DNA of 64,000 nucleotides from Aldrovandia affinis (taxonomy: Eukaryota > Chordata > Actinopteri > Notacanthiformes > Halosauridae), in assembly GCA_029706075.1 (NCBI GenBank), contig JAINUG010000196.1:209501-273500 (forward strand), read 5' to 3'. Positions 1-15,470 of this stretch are shown here, piece after piece. The translations under genes were made by a program, and so were the position numbers. Below the pieces are notes generated by a model. That model made no database searches. It was not told the origin of the DNA and saw only the letters and a list, made by a program, of their open reading frames with translations. Position 1 is the stretch's first letter. The number at the start of each line of letters is the position of its first letter.

Positions 1-97
1 TTAAGAACAATTAAAACAGGAGCAACAATAAACATAGCAATACATAAATAGTAAATAAGTAGATATAGAACCAAAATGTATTTGGCGCTTGGGAGGT

Positions 98-310
98 TTA
101 TTATTCCACTGACCTTAAGAGCAGCCCCAGGACCAGTAGATGCAAAACAACCGCATAACGTCAAAGATCCACCACCATATTTCACCGTAGGGTATGGGTT
201 ATTTTCAACATAAGCGTCCTGATTCTGACGTCAAACCCACCACTGGTGTGCATGGCCAATAAGCTCCATTTTTGTCTCATCTGACTAGAACACCCAGTTC
301 CAATGGGAAT
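98..310 (-). mobile_element. Tc1-like transposon fragment
   Basis: This stretch aligns by eye with 20930-21120, the same internal part of a Tc1-like element (shared text such as GTAGATGCAAAACAACC and CACCACCATATTTCACCGTA). No terminal repeats are seen; it is a decayed internal piece. Confidence 0.7.
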
Positions 311-424
311 TCTAATGCCAGCAAAATGGCAGCAAAATTAGAGAGAAAGAGCAGAGCAGAAAATGCATTGTGCTGCAAAGTCACTCCAAGAAAAAGAACT
401 ATGCCACTGTTTTGAACTGTGGGA

Positions 425-590
425 TAGTGGCTCGAGAATCAGCCTTGTGCACAATCTCCAAGCTTCAGGTTCCAGTCCTGACTGGGGGGGTCTGCTGCAC
501 TACCCTTGCCATACCCTTGAGCAAAGTACTTATCCTAAACCGCTTCAGTAAATATCTATGCAGATTGCAAGCTAGGTGCGCTAATGTCAC
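425..590 (+). repeat. tRNA-derived SINE, diverged
   Basis: It has a degenerate B-box-like GGTTCCAGTCC followed by ACCCTTGAGCAAAGTACTTATCC, the body motif also seen at 2741-2872 and 18800-19005. The 3' tail is not clear. Confidence 0.45.
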
Positions 591-2872
<2,282 letters not shown>

Positions 2873-3342
2873 AAACACATCAGTTGTTGTTTTACCAACG
2901 GCACAAGTCGGGAGTTTTACTTATACTGATACACTCTCCTCAACAAAGTCAAAAAACTTGGCCAATTAGCTTTTTTGATCTGATCTCACCATGTTGTTTA
3001 ATGAAAAACACAGACTAATACAGTGTGTTACAGTAAGCCAACACAACAGAAGCATGCTGTGAAAATAACTATTTTTAAATAATTTTTCCCCCCAAAGTAA
3101 AAGGTCAAATATAGTTCATCCTTACTCTTTACAGACGATCACCATGCAGAAGCGCCTCTAGCACCAATCATTCATCTGTGCTGACTGAAACGCTCGCTGC
3201 TGTTGCCAACTGCACTTCTGCGCATCAGTTAAGCAGCATCAGACTTTTTTCTTGGAGGTTTTCATCATTTAAAGAACAGAAGGTAACCCCTCTTAATGTG
3301 ATTGTTTTATTCAGGATATGACCACGCCCACTCTGTCTCTTA

Positions 3343-3564
<222 letters not shown>

Positions 3565-3796
3565 TTAACCATGATTTTGTACGATTCCAACCAATCAAGT
3601 GTCAGCCAGCACCTCAAAACCTGTGAACTGAATGGGACAGCTGCTTTAACTCATGATTGTGTTCTAGCTATTGAGGAACAGAGACAGAACAACACAAAAC
3701 ACTCCAAAACTGTGGAATTAAAGGACAGATGTTTTTACTCATGGGTGTGTTTAAAGAATAGAGAAAAAGGGGAATGCAAGTTCCATGATTGTGGAT

Positions 3797-3915
3797 TTAC
3801 ATTTACATTTTAGGCATTTAGCAGACGCTCTTATCCAGAGCGACTCACACAGTTTACATTTCTTTACATACAATCCATTCATACCACTGGATATTTAAAT
3901 GAAGCAATTCAGGAG
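3797..3915 (-). repeat. SINE with L2-type 3' tail
   Basis: Read on the minus strand it ends with the stem-loop GCTCTGGATAAGAGC, then GTCTGCTAAATGCC and TGTAAATG repeats, the 3' tail shared by fish L2 LINEs and their SINEs. The body towards 3915 contains TGAATTGCTTCATTTAAATA, usual for these SINEs, and then stops abruptly. Confidence 0.65.
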
Positions 3916-4389
3916 AGAGAGAGAAATAAGACAGAAATAAGGGAGCAACAGACTGGGGACCGGGTCAGAAGGGGGCAGTGATTCAGTGAGAGTTGGGGGG
4001 GGAGGCTGGGCAGTAACTGCTGACTGTAACTGCCTTTAAAGGGGTGCCTGCTATCTCTGGAGGATTAGCAATGTGAGATGTGTGTGTGCATGAGTGAAGA
4101 GGTGGGAGGTGCATTGTCATGGCCTAAAAACTGGAGGCAGGGAGTGGTGAGTGAGACAGACATTCATTCTAGGATACCCCTGGTCAGAGTTTGCTGCCAG
4201 AGAGATTTCACACAGATTTCATGATGGGTGGATGATGGAAATGAATGACTGTAAATGAATTGCATTCCTCATTTCCCTGTGAGATAAATAGTAAAGTGAT
4301 TTGAAAATAAAAAAATATGGGATGAAACATTCTGGCTCGGGAAGTGAAAAAAAAAAAAGATCCCATTCTGTTCAAATAAATAAGGAGCC

Positions 4390-4660
4390 AGAGTGAGAGA
4401 GAGAGAGAGAGAGAGAAGGAGAGATGGGGTAGAGAAATAGAGACAAGATGGGAGAGAAAGATGGGAGTGAAAAAGAAGGAGGAGGAGAGAGAAATATGGA
4501 GAAAGACCAAGAGGGAGAAGGATACAGGGGTAAGAAACAGAGAGATTGAGAGAGACTGCAAGGGAGGAAGAAGAGGATAGGGGGATAGAGAGGATAGAGG
4601 ATGGGGGGTGGAGACAGACAGATAGAGAGAGAGAAAGAGAGACAGAGACTGAAATAGAGC
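4390..4660 (+). repeat. purine-rich (GA)n tract
   Basis: About 270 bp that is almost all G and A on the plus strand, with AGAG units broken by GGA and ATA. Long open frames on the opposite strand (Ser/Leu/Pro-rich) are artefacts of it. Confidence 0.85.
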
Positions 4661-7600
4661 ATAAGCATTAAGCACACTATGATTTATCATAATGGCAGAT
4701 TGCGTTAGCATTTCTAGGGAATATCAAAATTCCATTTTGCTGTTTTCAGAGCAGCGGTGTTATAAAATGGTGTGGAGAGGGTGGGTCTGTATAATGGCCA
4801 ATCATATAGTCCGTCTTTAACCCTTTAAAAAAAACCCAGTACAAATGCGTCCATTTCACAATTTTGTCGGTGCAAAAATACCAATAAGCTTTCATTTGGG
4901 TTGGTCTGAAAACAGGGCCCTTAAACCACACCCTACATGTGTTTTTCTTAACAGTGAGGCTAAGAGCAAACAAATTCCGCCTTTATTTTGGTCATTCTCT
5001 CTGATTGAATATCGGAGCGAAAAGAGACGGAGCCACGATCCACTTTAGCGGCCGGCTGTCACGGGGAGCATGACCATGTGACCCTGCTCTGTGCGTGCGT
5101 CTCTGCTTTTTCACGCGGCACAAGAACGCAGCGCCAGGCTGCACTGGAAACTGAACATCATCGACACATTTCCCATGGGGGCGCTCCCTCTTACTCCCTC
5201 TCTTACCCCTCTCTCTCTCTCCGTTTCCCCCCCTTCTCTCTCTTTCACCCTTTACATCTCTTTCTCGCTCTCCCTCGCTCTCCATCTCATCAGCCCCCCC
5301 TTCACGCTTTCTCTCTTTTTCTCTACCACACAGACTCCTCACACCAGCACTCAGTCTACAGTCACCACTCAGCCTCCTGCGCCTGCAGCTGCCCCCTTCT
5401 TTCATGCTGGTACAGTGCAGCACCTACCAACAGGCACAAAGAATTTGCTTGTTTATTTCAAAGGCTAGACTGAATGTCTCTGTGCATTGGGGTCCTCTTT
5501 ATACTCCCCCCCCCCCCCACTCTCTCCATCTCTATTACCCCCCTCCCTTTCACACACATACACACACACACACACTCTTTGCTGGGGCTGGACAATCTGG
5601 CCAATTGTCCAGTCGGTTGTAAGGGGTACACGGGACAGTGGGCCAGGAGCAAAAACGTGCCGAGTGGCCACCGCAAACCCCAAACGGGCAACGGGATCCA
5701 ACGAAAGCAGTTTCCGCCATCGCTGCTAGCGCCAACAAGGCCGCCGTCCATCATTCTCACAGAGGGAATATTGGAGGATTTCAGATCAGCTCTCCAACAT
5801 AGCAATGATCGGAGGGCTCCTGTTGGCCGTTACCGAATGTGCAGGAGTTAAACCCCCGCGGACACGCATCTTCAGAGGGCTGGAGAATCAGACTGACAGA
5901 GTGTTCCCAAAGGGAGCGCTCTATTCTTCTGTGAACCTCTGCTCAAAACGATAACAGACAGCCCCGAAAGAGCCTACTACGGCCTGGCACGCCTGTTTTT
6001 CTTTCAGTTTGAGAAGAAAAAGGCAGATTTTCAATGTTAAAAGCAGAAGAAAACGTGTTTGATTTGTGAGTGTGCGGAAAAAAAAAAAATGTGAGAGAGA
6101 CCGAATATCGAGAGTTGTTGGGGGGGGTAGGGGTCAAACCGACAATATCAAGGTGAGAGACAAGTGTACAGAGGACATATCAGCGAAGCTGACCCAATTC
6201 ATGGGCTGAATACTGATCAGGCTGTTTGACGTCAATGCTACAGCGCTGCCCAGAGGTGGATGGGGGAAGGAAGGGGGGGGTTGAGCACAGTTTCCAGGCC
6301 CAGTCTCTCGCTGTCAGATCTAACATCGCCCTCCGCCTTCGCAGTCACACTGTTGCGCTGTCCACTGCGCGTCCTGGTGCCATGCCCCCGTGTTTGATGC
6401 GTTTCTGCTTCCGACAATAAAAATGTTCACATAACGACCTCATTGCTGCGGATGTGGTTTCTCCCCTGTGCTCTGACCTCATGAGGCAAGCTGTTGCAAT
6501 GCAATTATAAAATCATTCATTTCGTGGCAAAGGTGACCAATTTACCACTGCTATTCCTCTCTGCTCAACTAGGTGCCACTCTCTGGTGCCGGAATCCGCA
6601 CCCAAGGGGAACCCTCGCTAAACTGCAGGAAAGCCATTTCCACATGAGCGTGATCTAATGATAGCAAAGGTTACGTGTGAAATGCTGATAACAAAGAGAT
6701 CATAAAGGGCGCAGCAAAGACGAGCGTGATACACAGAGTGCGTACGAACAGAACAGGCACGGCGAGTTTTATTTGCCTAATATGGTGCGGTGTCAACCAT
6801 ACCCTCTCCGGCTTACAGCGCCGCACCAAACTGTGAGAACCGCGTGCTCAAACTAAAAGACGTGCTCGTGCCTCCAAAAAAACCCCCAAAAAACCCTGTC
6901 TCCGATTTCAATTTGCCGCTGACATAATTAAGCAAATACGTATGCCTTACAGCCCACTTGAGATAAAGCTGTCGGCGAGTTGAGTGTGCGTGGGTCTCTG
7001 GTTCCTCTGGTTGAAGACGTTGGGGAGAGGTGAAGGACGGGGCAACGACACCAATCACAGTACTTCCAGCTGCGGGTTCCCTCACGTGTGAACTGCACCC
7101 GCTGAACACACGAAACAAAACTAAGCGGCGGTACAGAGATAACAAGTGCCAACACCTGGCTCTCCTTATTCGAAAATGCTTTTCGGCGGAAGAATTCAGG
7201 AGCGGCCCTGATAAAAGCTCTAGAAATAAATTAGCCGTGACAAATGAGTAAGAAATTACATAACAAAAATAAAAAATAAAAAAACACGCACACAAGAAAT
7301 ACCCGAAACAATACAGCTCTGGTCTCGATAATCCTCTGCTGCTCCTTGAGCCATTTCCATTTAGTGAGACGTAGAGAGGTTGCTGGGAGTATTTCTGAAG
7401 AGACGTGCCATTTAGTATTTATTCATTCACATATTTAAAATCAGGATTGTGTCTTCACACAGGAACAGAGAGTGAGACAGATTTTAATTAGCTACGGTGC
7501 ACAACATTCGCTTAGCAAAGCTGACTTTGACTGACTGACTGACTGAAACCTATATTCAAAAAGACAACTCTTTCAAAGTAGTCCCATTTCATGCAGATGC

Positions 7601-7925
7601 TTCAGAATGGTACACCGAGGTCATTCTGAGTGAAATCACAGCATCATTTCTGATGTTGGGGTAATGACTCACAGGCTTGTGTCCTAAATAATGTTCTTCA
7701 TGAGAGAAAAGACTGTAAAAGCCTGGTTGACACCCTGAGGGAGAAACCAATACTTTATGGGTAGCGATACTTAGGAGTAACGGGTAATATGGGTCAGGGT
7801 AAGGGTTGGGGTGGGCACATGTGGAAAGTGATACTGGTGCTAATGACATCTTATCTCCACAAGGAGGTTTTCTTGGCTTTAATTTGTCAGTATTTGATCT
7901 GGCCAGCTGAAACCTGCCTAAGGTC

Positions 7926-7928
<3 letters not shown>

Positions 7929-7962
<34 letters not shown>
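7929..7962 (+). repeat. (CA)17 microsatellite
   Basis: Uninterrupted CA dinucleotide array in sik2 intron 4. Confidence 0.95.
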
Positions 7963-7964
<2 letters not shown>

Positions 7965-9226
7965 TGACAGTACTAGTTAATATTAAACAGGCACCTTTAT
8001 GACTTTCAGTGAGGCACTAACAAATAAACAGGCCCAAGGTGAACGGAACATGCTCCCTTGTCAAGACTATTTTTAGGCTGGAGTTACTTCTGAGCAGTAT
8101 GTTGATAAGCTTGGTCCTTCCTTTTGCACACATAACGAAAAAAAAACAACAGATACTCATTCAGTATCGGTTTGATAAACACACCCTGCCCCCACACCTC
8201 CCCATTCCCATTCCACCTGCCAACCCCCAAACCCCGGTTACAGTCTCTCTCCGAGATGGTAAACAATCTACAGCACACACAGAGCTGGGCTGAGCTCTTC
8301 CGATAGCCAGTGCCCTGCCAGGCTGTGCCAGGGTGCGGTGCGCCAGGGGGCGGGGGTCAGGACAGGGCAGGGCAATGGTGCCGCATGCCACAACAAGACA
8401 TCTGAGAGCGTGAATTCAGGGACAGACTTACCGACTGGTGAAATGTCAGCCCTCACAAATGCACAGGCCCCTCCCCCTTTGTGGGGCAGAGCGGGTGGGG
8501 CCAGCTGCCAGCAGTGTCCTGGGTGTGAGAGGCCTCAAGCCTGGGTCAGGCCACACTGGGTGGGGCCAAATTGGCAGGGGCCACGGGGAGGGGGCAGGGG
8601 GTGAGGAAGTGGGCAAAGCTCTGCAGGAACCGTGTAATTCGCTAACTTCGGCTGAACTTGTGACTGCCAAATATCGTCGCAATAGCCTGCGATCACATGC
8701 AGCGGTAACCAATTCAGGCTAATTGGGAAAAGAGCAGCAACCAGATCAAAGACCAGCTTCTAGACCCCCCCCCACCCCACTGGCATGAATATGACGCCCC
8801 AGGAACAAAAAAGCTGAGTTGCTATGGCATGTGCACATCCTGCCTGTCTGGCCCACCCCACCATTCCTAAGGCCAACCACCCCCCTGGTGCTAACAACCC
8901 CATGAGGCAACATTTTCACTGGGCTACTCAAATCATCATCTCCCTGACAGTTGAAAAACAGGACTGTGAGCAGGACTGTGACCTGGCTTCACTTCAGTCC
9001 TTTCAGCTGTTTACCAGCGCTGAACTCTCGTGCACAACAGTAAAATAGCTCTCGCAGATTATAACTGACCCCAATGACCACTTATCCATGAATCACACAG
9101 TCCCAAATTCGCTCACCAATTATGAATGGCTAGGCTCCCAAACTGCAAAATATTTATTTAAAATGTTACATTTATTTTAATTCTTTTATTATTTTTCCCC
9201 CATTTTCTCCAAATATGGTGGCCAAT

Positions 9227-10270
9227 TGACCCTTCGCTAAACCACGCCCCCCTTAGTTACTGTTGCTAAGTCCGTCAAGCTTTCGGAGCCAGCATGGCGC
9301 TCCCACTGTCACTAACTGCACTTCCTGGAGAAATATTGTCCAATTTTTGGAAAATAGAAAAAGCGATTTCAGATAGAAGCAGACAGAAGGGTCTACAATA
9401 TGCATTTGAAGGTTATATTCAAGATATCACACTGACTCAGCAACAAAATGACGTAAAAATGTTTAAGATAGAAGCGAAAGCCTACAGATCAGAGTAAAAG
9501 TGAACCACCTGGCGATTGAGACAGAGGACAACGACATTAAGGAGCAACACTGTTCCTGTAAAGCTGGGTGGGTCTCTATTCACTATTACAATCATTAAAA
9601 AGCAAAAGCAGTAGGCCTATATATTACATTCAGTAGTACATTCAGCATTAGTAAGTTAGCCTATAGTGTTAGACACTCTGGTTAGCTCCACAGGTAGCTC
9701 CATACCCTGGACCTCTGTAAAGCAAAAAATATCAGCAGTGTGTCAGCCCAGTCCTCCACAAGATTTGGGTACTCGGGACTGGGCTTCCCATTGACAAGTG
9801 CTGAAATAGTAATGAAAAATAGTATTACATTTTGACATCAAGATAACGTTACCCACAGGTTTTTTGAGCTTGACTGTAACATCTTAACGTTAGCAAGCTG
9901 GCTGGATCACGAATAACAAAGCTAACATTTAGTCTAACTTTACCAACGTTGCAACCCGAGCTGTATATCCAGACCGTAGCCACGTTAGCTTAGCTGGCTA
10001 ACACTTTTCAGGATTTGATTTTGGTTTTGTAAAGGAAAAAAAACATACATCTCCTTCCAAACTCTCTGGGTAACGAGTGTCACTGTTACAAGTGCCCCAG
10101 GCACAATGTTTAACCATAATTAGCTAAAAATCCACAAAACCAGCTCGAAAATGAAGAAAATCTCAAATTTTTCCGTCAAAGTCAATGGAGCGCAGCAAAA
10201 AACTGTCTGTCAAATACTGCGCTGTGATTGGCCAGTCTGCGTTTCGGGGCGTGGTTTAGTGAAGGGTCAA
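9227..10270 (+). mobile_element. DNA transposon, possibly ISL2EU-like, with SWIM-protein exon
   Basis: Terminal inverted repeats TGACCCTTCGCTAAACCACG (left) and TGACCCTTCACTAAACCACG (right, inverted) bound about 1.04 kb. The target is CAATTG, a palindrome, so the duplication may be AT (2 bp) or up to 6 bp. Inside, 9294-9578 carries a coding segment of a SWIM-domain protein. No transposase is seen, so this copy is non-autonomous. ISL2EU elements, as I recall, have 2-bp duplications and carry a YqaJ-nuclease gene, which fits but is not proven. Confidence 0.65.
9294..9578 (+). pseudogene. first exon of a SWIM/YqaJ-type protein, broken
   Basis: From ATG at 9294 it reads MALPLSLTALPGEILSNFWK then RQKGLQYAFEGYIQDITL and KIEAKAYRSE, and stops at a TAA after 67 codons. 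In the next frame it continues VNHLAIETEDNDIKEQHCSC KAG, the first half of a SWIM zinc-binding motif (CxC), up to a possible GTGGGT donor at about 9579. Fish have many proteins with this start followed by CxH and a YqaJ-like nuclease domain. Here only exon 1 remains, with one frameshift. It sits inside a transposon with inverted repeats, so it is probably the element's own gene rather than a host gene. Confidence 0.6.
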
Positions 10271-10550
10271 TTGCACCCTCTACTAGTTCAACTACCCCTC
10301 CCCCACCCCTTGCACTGTGAGTTTGCCACAAAACAACTCTTGGACTGGCAGTGACGAAGACACCAATGGAACGGAACGGAACTCCAACACACATAGAGCC
10401 GCTTGCACGCAGATAACTCACAACGGCTTCCCTCCCCCCTTCCTGTGGGGCCGGACAGCCAATCGCTGCCCCTAAATGGGATTCCCGGTCATAGTCAGGC
10501 TGGTGAACGCAGGCAGCAGTTAGAAACAGTGCCTTTACTGGTTGTACCAC

Positions 10551-12599
<2,049 letters not shown>

Positions 12600-14620
12600 T
12601 AAATTTTCAGGCTGTAAGGAAACAAGAGGCCACATTTTTCAGACATAGTGTAGACTTTAAAGGGGCACTGTATGTACATGTACACACCCCAGCCAAGCTG
12701 GCATAGCTTGTTTCTGCATGAATGTCAGCTTTGGAGGAGAGGATGCTGCCACGGTAGGGAAAGTGATCCACATTTTCGAGGCAGATATTTTCAATGTGTA
12801 TTGTTAGTGCTTGTGTCTGCTTGACAGGTGGTGGCAGGTGGAGGATTTGTGTCTTGTTTATGTTTATGGCCAGTCCAAGGAGCTTGTATGCCTTTGCAAT
12901 TGCATCAAGGATGCATTGCAGATCTTGCTTGGAATGGGCTACGATGGCATCTGCATACTGAAGCTCCATGAGGGATGTGATGGAGACCTTATTCTTTGCC
13001 TTGAACCAGTTAAGATTGAAAAGTCTGCTGTCTGTTCTGTACAGGATTTGGACACCTGGTGGCAGGTTTTGGCCATTAAGGTGAAGGATGGCCGCAATGA
13101 AGATTGCAAACAGGGTCGGAGCAATAATGCAGTCCTGTTTGACTCCAGTTTCCACCTTTAAAGGAGCCCTTTCACTGCCACTGTTGCTGAGAACTGGCTG
13201 ACATGTTGTCATGGAGCAGTCCCAGCACTCTGATGCATTTGTCAGGGCATCCCATTTTGACAGGGTTAGCCAGAGGGCATGTCAATTGACAGAGTCAAAA
13301 GGTAGATGAAGGCCATGTATAGTGGTTGCCTTTGTTCCTTACATTTTTCTTGTAGTTGTTAAGCTGTGAAAATCATGTCTGCTGCGCCTCTGGTTGGGCC
13401 GAAGCCGCACTGAGAATGCAGGCAATTGTCTTCCCAATGGCGGACAGGAGAGAGATGCCCCTGTAGTTCCCACAGTCAGCCTCATCTCCCTTTTTAAAGA
13501 TGGTGATAATGTCTCTTGTGTTCTTTGGGGACTTCTCTCTGCCAGGTCTTCAGAATCAAGGTATGGATGTGATGCAGGTAGTATCAGGTGGCAGGAGGTA
13601 TCCCATCAGGACCAGCAGCCTTGTTTTTTCTCATCTTCTGGGTGGAATTTACTTTCATTTACTTCCTGCAGACTTGGTGGGTCACCCAGATTCTCCTTTA
13701 CCGGATACTGAGGGATTTGGTTGAAAACCTAATATGGAGGTTGTTTTATGGTTGAACAATTCTTCAAAATGCTCTCTCCAGCAGGATTTAATAGATTCAT
13801 CTTCATTTTGGAGCATCCACCCATCTTTAGACTGCAGAGGGTTGGGTCCACGATAACTGGGCCCATAGACCACTTTGGCGGCATAAAAGAAACCCCTGGT
13901 GTAGCCTGAGCCAGTTTCCCTTTTGGCTTGACATTTCATGTCACTCTACCAGACACAGAAGGCTAACCATTTAGTGGTGATGTGTTGTTCCATTTCCTTT
14001 TCATCAAACCAGTCCTGATGTTTCTTGGATTTAAATCCAATGGTGTTCCTGCAGATGGCGGTCTTCAGCATATCCCAGTGTGCCACAACATCATCAGCAT
14101 ATTCTGGCAGAAGATTTGAATACTGAAACTGAAAGCAGCTTGGAAAGGTTTTTCTGTATTAGCTTGTCCAAGGTTCCCGATGTTAAATCTTGCGCAACTC
14201 AACTTTCTTCTGAACCCTCCTCTTTGACATTAGTTTGAGCGACATTGAAGAGTGGATGAGGCGATGGTTTGTCCAGCATCCATCTTTTTTTTTTGTCTTT
14301 TTGTCTGTTAAGTATGTTGTTGATGATGAGGTGATGTTTGGTGTAATTGGTTAGGAGACAGACTCCATTGTATGTGATGTTGCCAAATCCCTCTTTTCCA
14401 ATTGTGCCGCTCCAGAGTTTGTGGTCCCGGTCAACTCTGGCATTGAAATCTCCAAAGGGAATGATTTTGTCTTCCTTTAGGATGCCTAAGAGAATTTCAT
14501 CCAGGTTGGCATAGAAAGTTTCCTTCACTTCCTCCTGTGAGTCCAGCATAGAAGCATAGGCACTCAGCTTCAGCTGTTGTCCAGCTTCAGATGGATGGTC
14601 ATGAGGCACTCATTAATGCC
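12600..14620 (-). mobile_element. non-LTR retrotransposon (LINE) remnant with APE endonuclease and RT
   Basis: Minus-strand coding pieces in order: endonuclease around 14620-14200 (IIPFGDFNARVDRDHKLWSG, the APE GDFNAR motif); a middle piece at 13940-13680 (SCWREHFEELFNHKTT); and reverse transcriptase at 13212-12607 (VKQDCIIAPTLFAIFIAAIL; ELQYADAIVAHS, where the active-site YADD has lost an Asp). Many frame breaks and a truncated 5' part make it an old dead copy. The endonuclease/RT layout excludes LTR elements. The clade (I/Nimb-like or RTE-like) is undecided. Confidence 0.85.
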
Positions 14621-14944
14621 CACAGGGAGTTCAGAGAGCTGGCTGACCAGTTTGCATTTGATGCCAAAGCCAGCTCCATGTTTCCCTTCCAGAAGGTGTA
14701 GCCTCCCTTTCATAGCTTCAGCTGCCCTTCTTCTGCAAGTCGAGTCTCAGATAGTGCCGCAATGTCTATTTGAAATCTCCACTCCCGTCACCATTAGGTG
14801 ATAGCCACAGGTGTTTCAAAACCGGGGAGACTGGTGCACAGACAGCCACCACACGGTACTTGACAGAGATACAGTAGGTCCAGATCCAATGGTATGGACT
14901 CCACGGCAGTTGGGGATCTCCCTCTGCTGCAGTCTTCCTCCACC

Positions 14945-15090
14945 TTTACAGCCGTTGTGACGCACCTCTTAAAGCTTTTATTCCAAGTGACAGTAGTGAA
15001 TGCATAAATTTTTCAGTATATGTGGGCCCCAATGGGAATCGAACCCACAACCAACATCATGCTCTACCTACTGAGCCAAGCCGAACCACT
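14945..15090 (-). repeat. tRNA-derived SINE
   Basis: On the minus strand: tRNA-like GGCTCAGTAGGTAGAGCATG (A box) and GTGGGTTCGATTCCCA (B box), then a body ending in a decayed L2-like stem-loop (CACTTGGAATAAAAGC). Too diverged after the B box to be a working tRNA. Confidence 0.7.
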
Positions 15091-15269
15091 TGGATCACGC
15101 TACGTCTGGAACCTCCCCCTCAACCTTACTGCAATGGATGGCCCTACCAGGAGCCTAGGCCCGCAGAGGCACTACACTCCTGCTGGCACAGCTGTTGGGA
15201 TCTCAGGTACACGCAAGCTTCTCCACCATGACCAGATAACGATCCTCGGAGAAGGCACACACACTCACT

Positions 15270-15470
15270 CACACACACACACACACACACACACACGTAA
15301 ACACAGGTACACGTACACAAACAGACATGCATGTATACATACACGCACAGTATACACATACATCTGCGCATGCATGGTGTGTATGTGCGTGCCTGTATAC
15401 ATGTATGTATGAGTGTGTGTGTATGAGTAGGTGTGTGCATGCCTTGCTCTGCTAATTTGCAGCCATTTCT
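15270..15470 (+). repeat. CA microsatellite and degenerate CA/GT tract
   Basis: A pure CA run at 15270-15296 grades into mixed ACACRY and then GTGTAT text. The change from CA to GT on one strand allows a foldback. Confidence 0.8.

Larger units (their letters stand above)
3916..9170. other. sik2 intron 4, no gene seen
   Basis: Mostly unique sequence with simple tracts: GA-rich (4390-4660), CT-rich (5190-5320), poly-C/CA (5506-5575) and CA (7929-7962). Open frames here are products of these tracts. A TGACGTCA at 6227-6234 is noted; its role is unknown. Confidence 0.6.
9171..10550. repeat. SINE-like repeat split by a DNA transposon
   Basis: Flanks at about 9171-9227 (CCCCCATTTTCTCC, TGGCCAATTG) and 10263-10550 (TGAGTTTGCC, CGGCTTCCCTCCCCC, GGACAGCCAATCGC) align with one repeat family, also present at 22675, 24829 and 51985. 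The family normally reads GCCAATT(G/A)CACCC at the point where the inserted element sits. Confidence 0.6.

Noticed and set aside
5078-5473. Ser/Leu/Pro-rich open frames, both strands
   Set aside because: Created by the CT-rich simple tract; no splice context or family likeness.
6227-6234. Second perfect CRE (TGACGTCA) in sik2 intron 4
   Set aside because: One 8-mer in 64 kb is expected about once by chance; no supporting context.
15005-15085. tRNA gene
   Set aside because: A and B boxes are present but the acceptor stem does not pair and the sequence continues into a SINE body. The same holds for 22930-22997 and 25135-25200.
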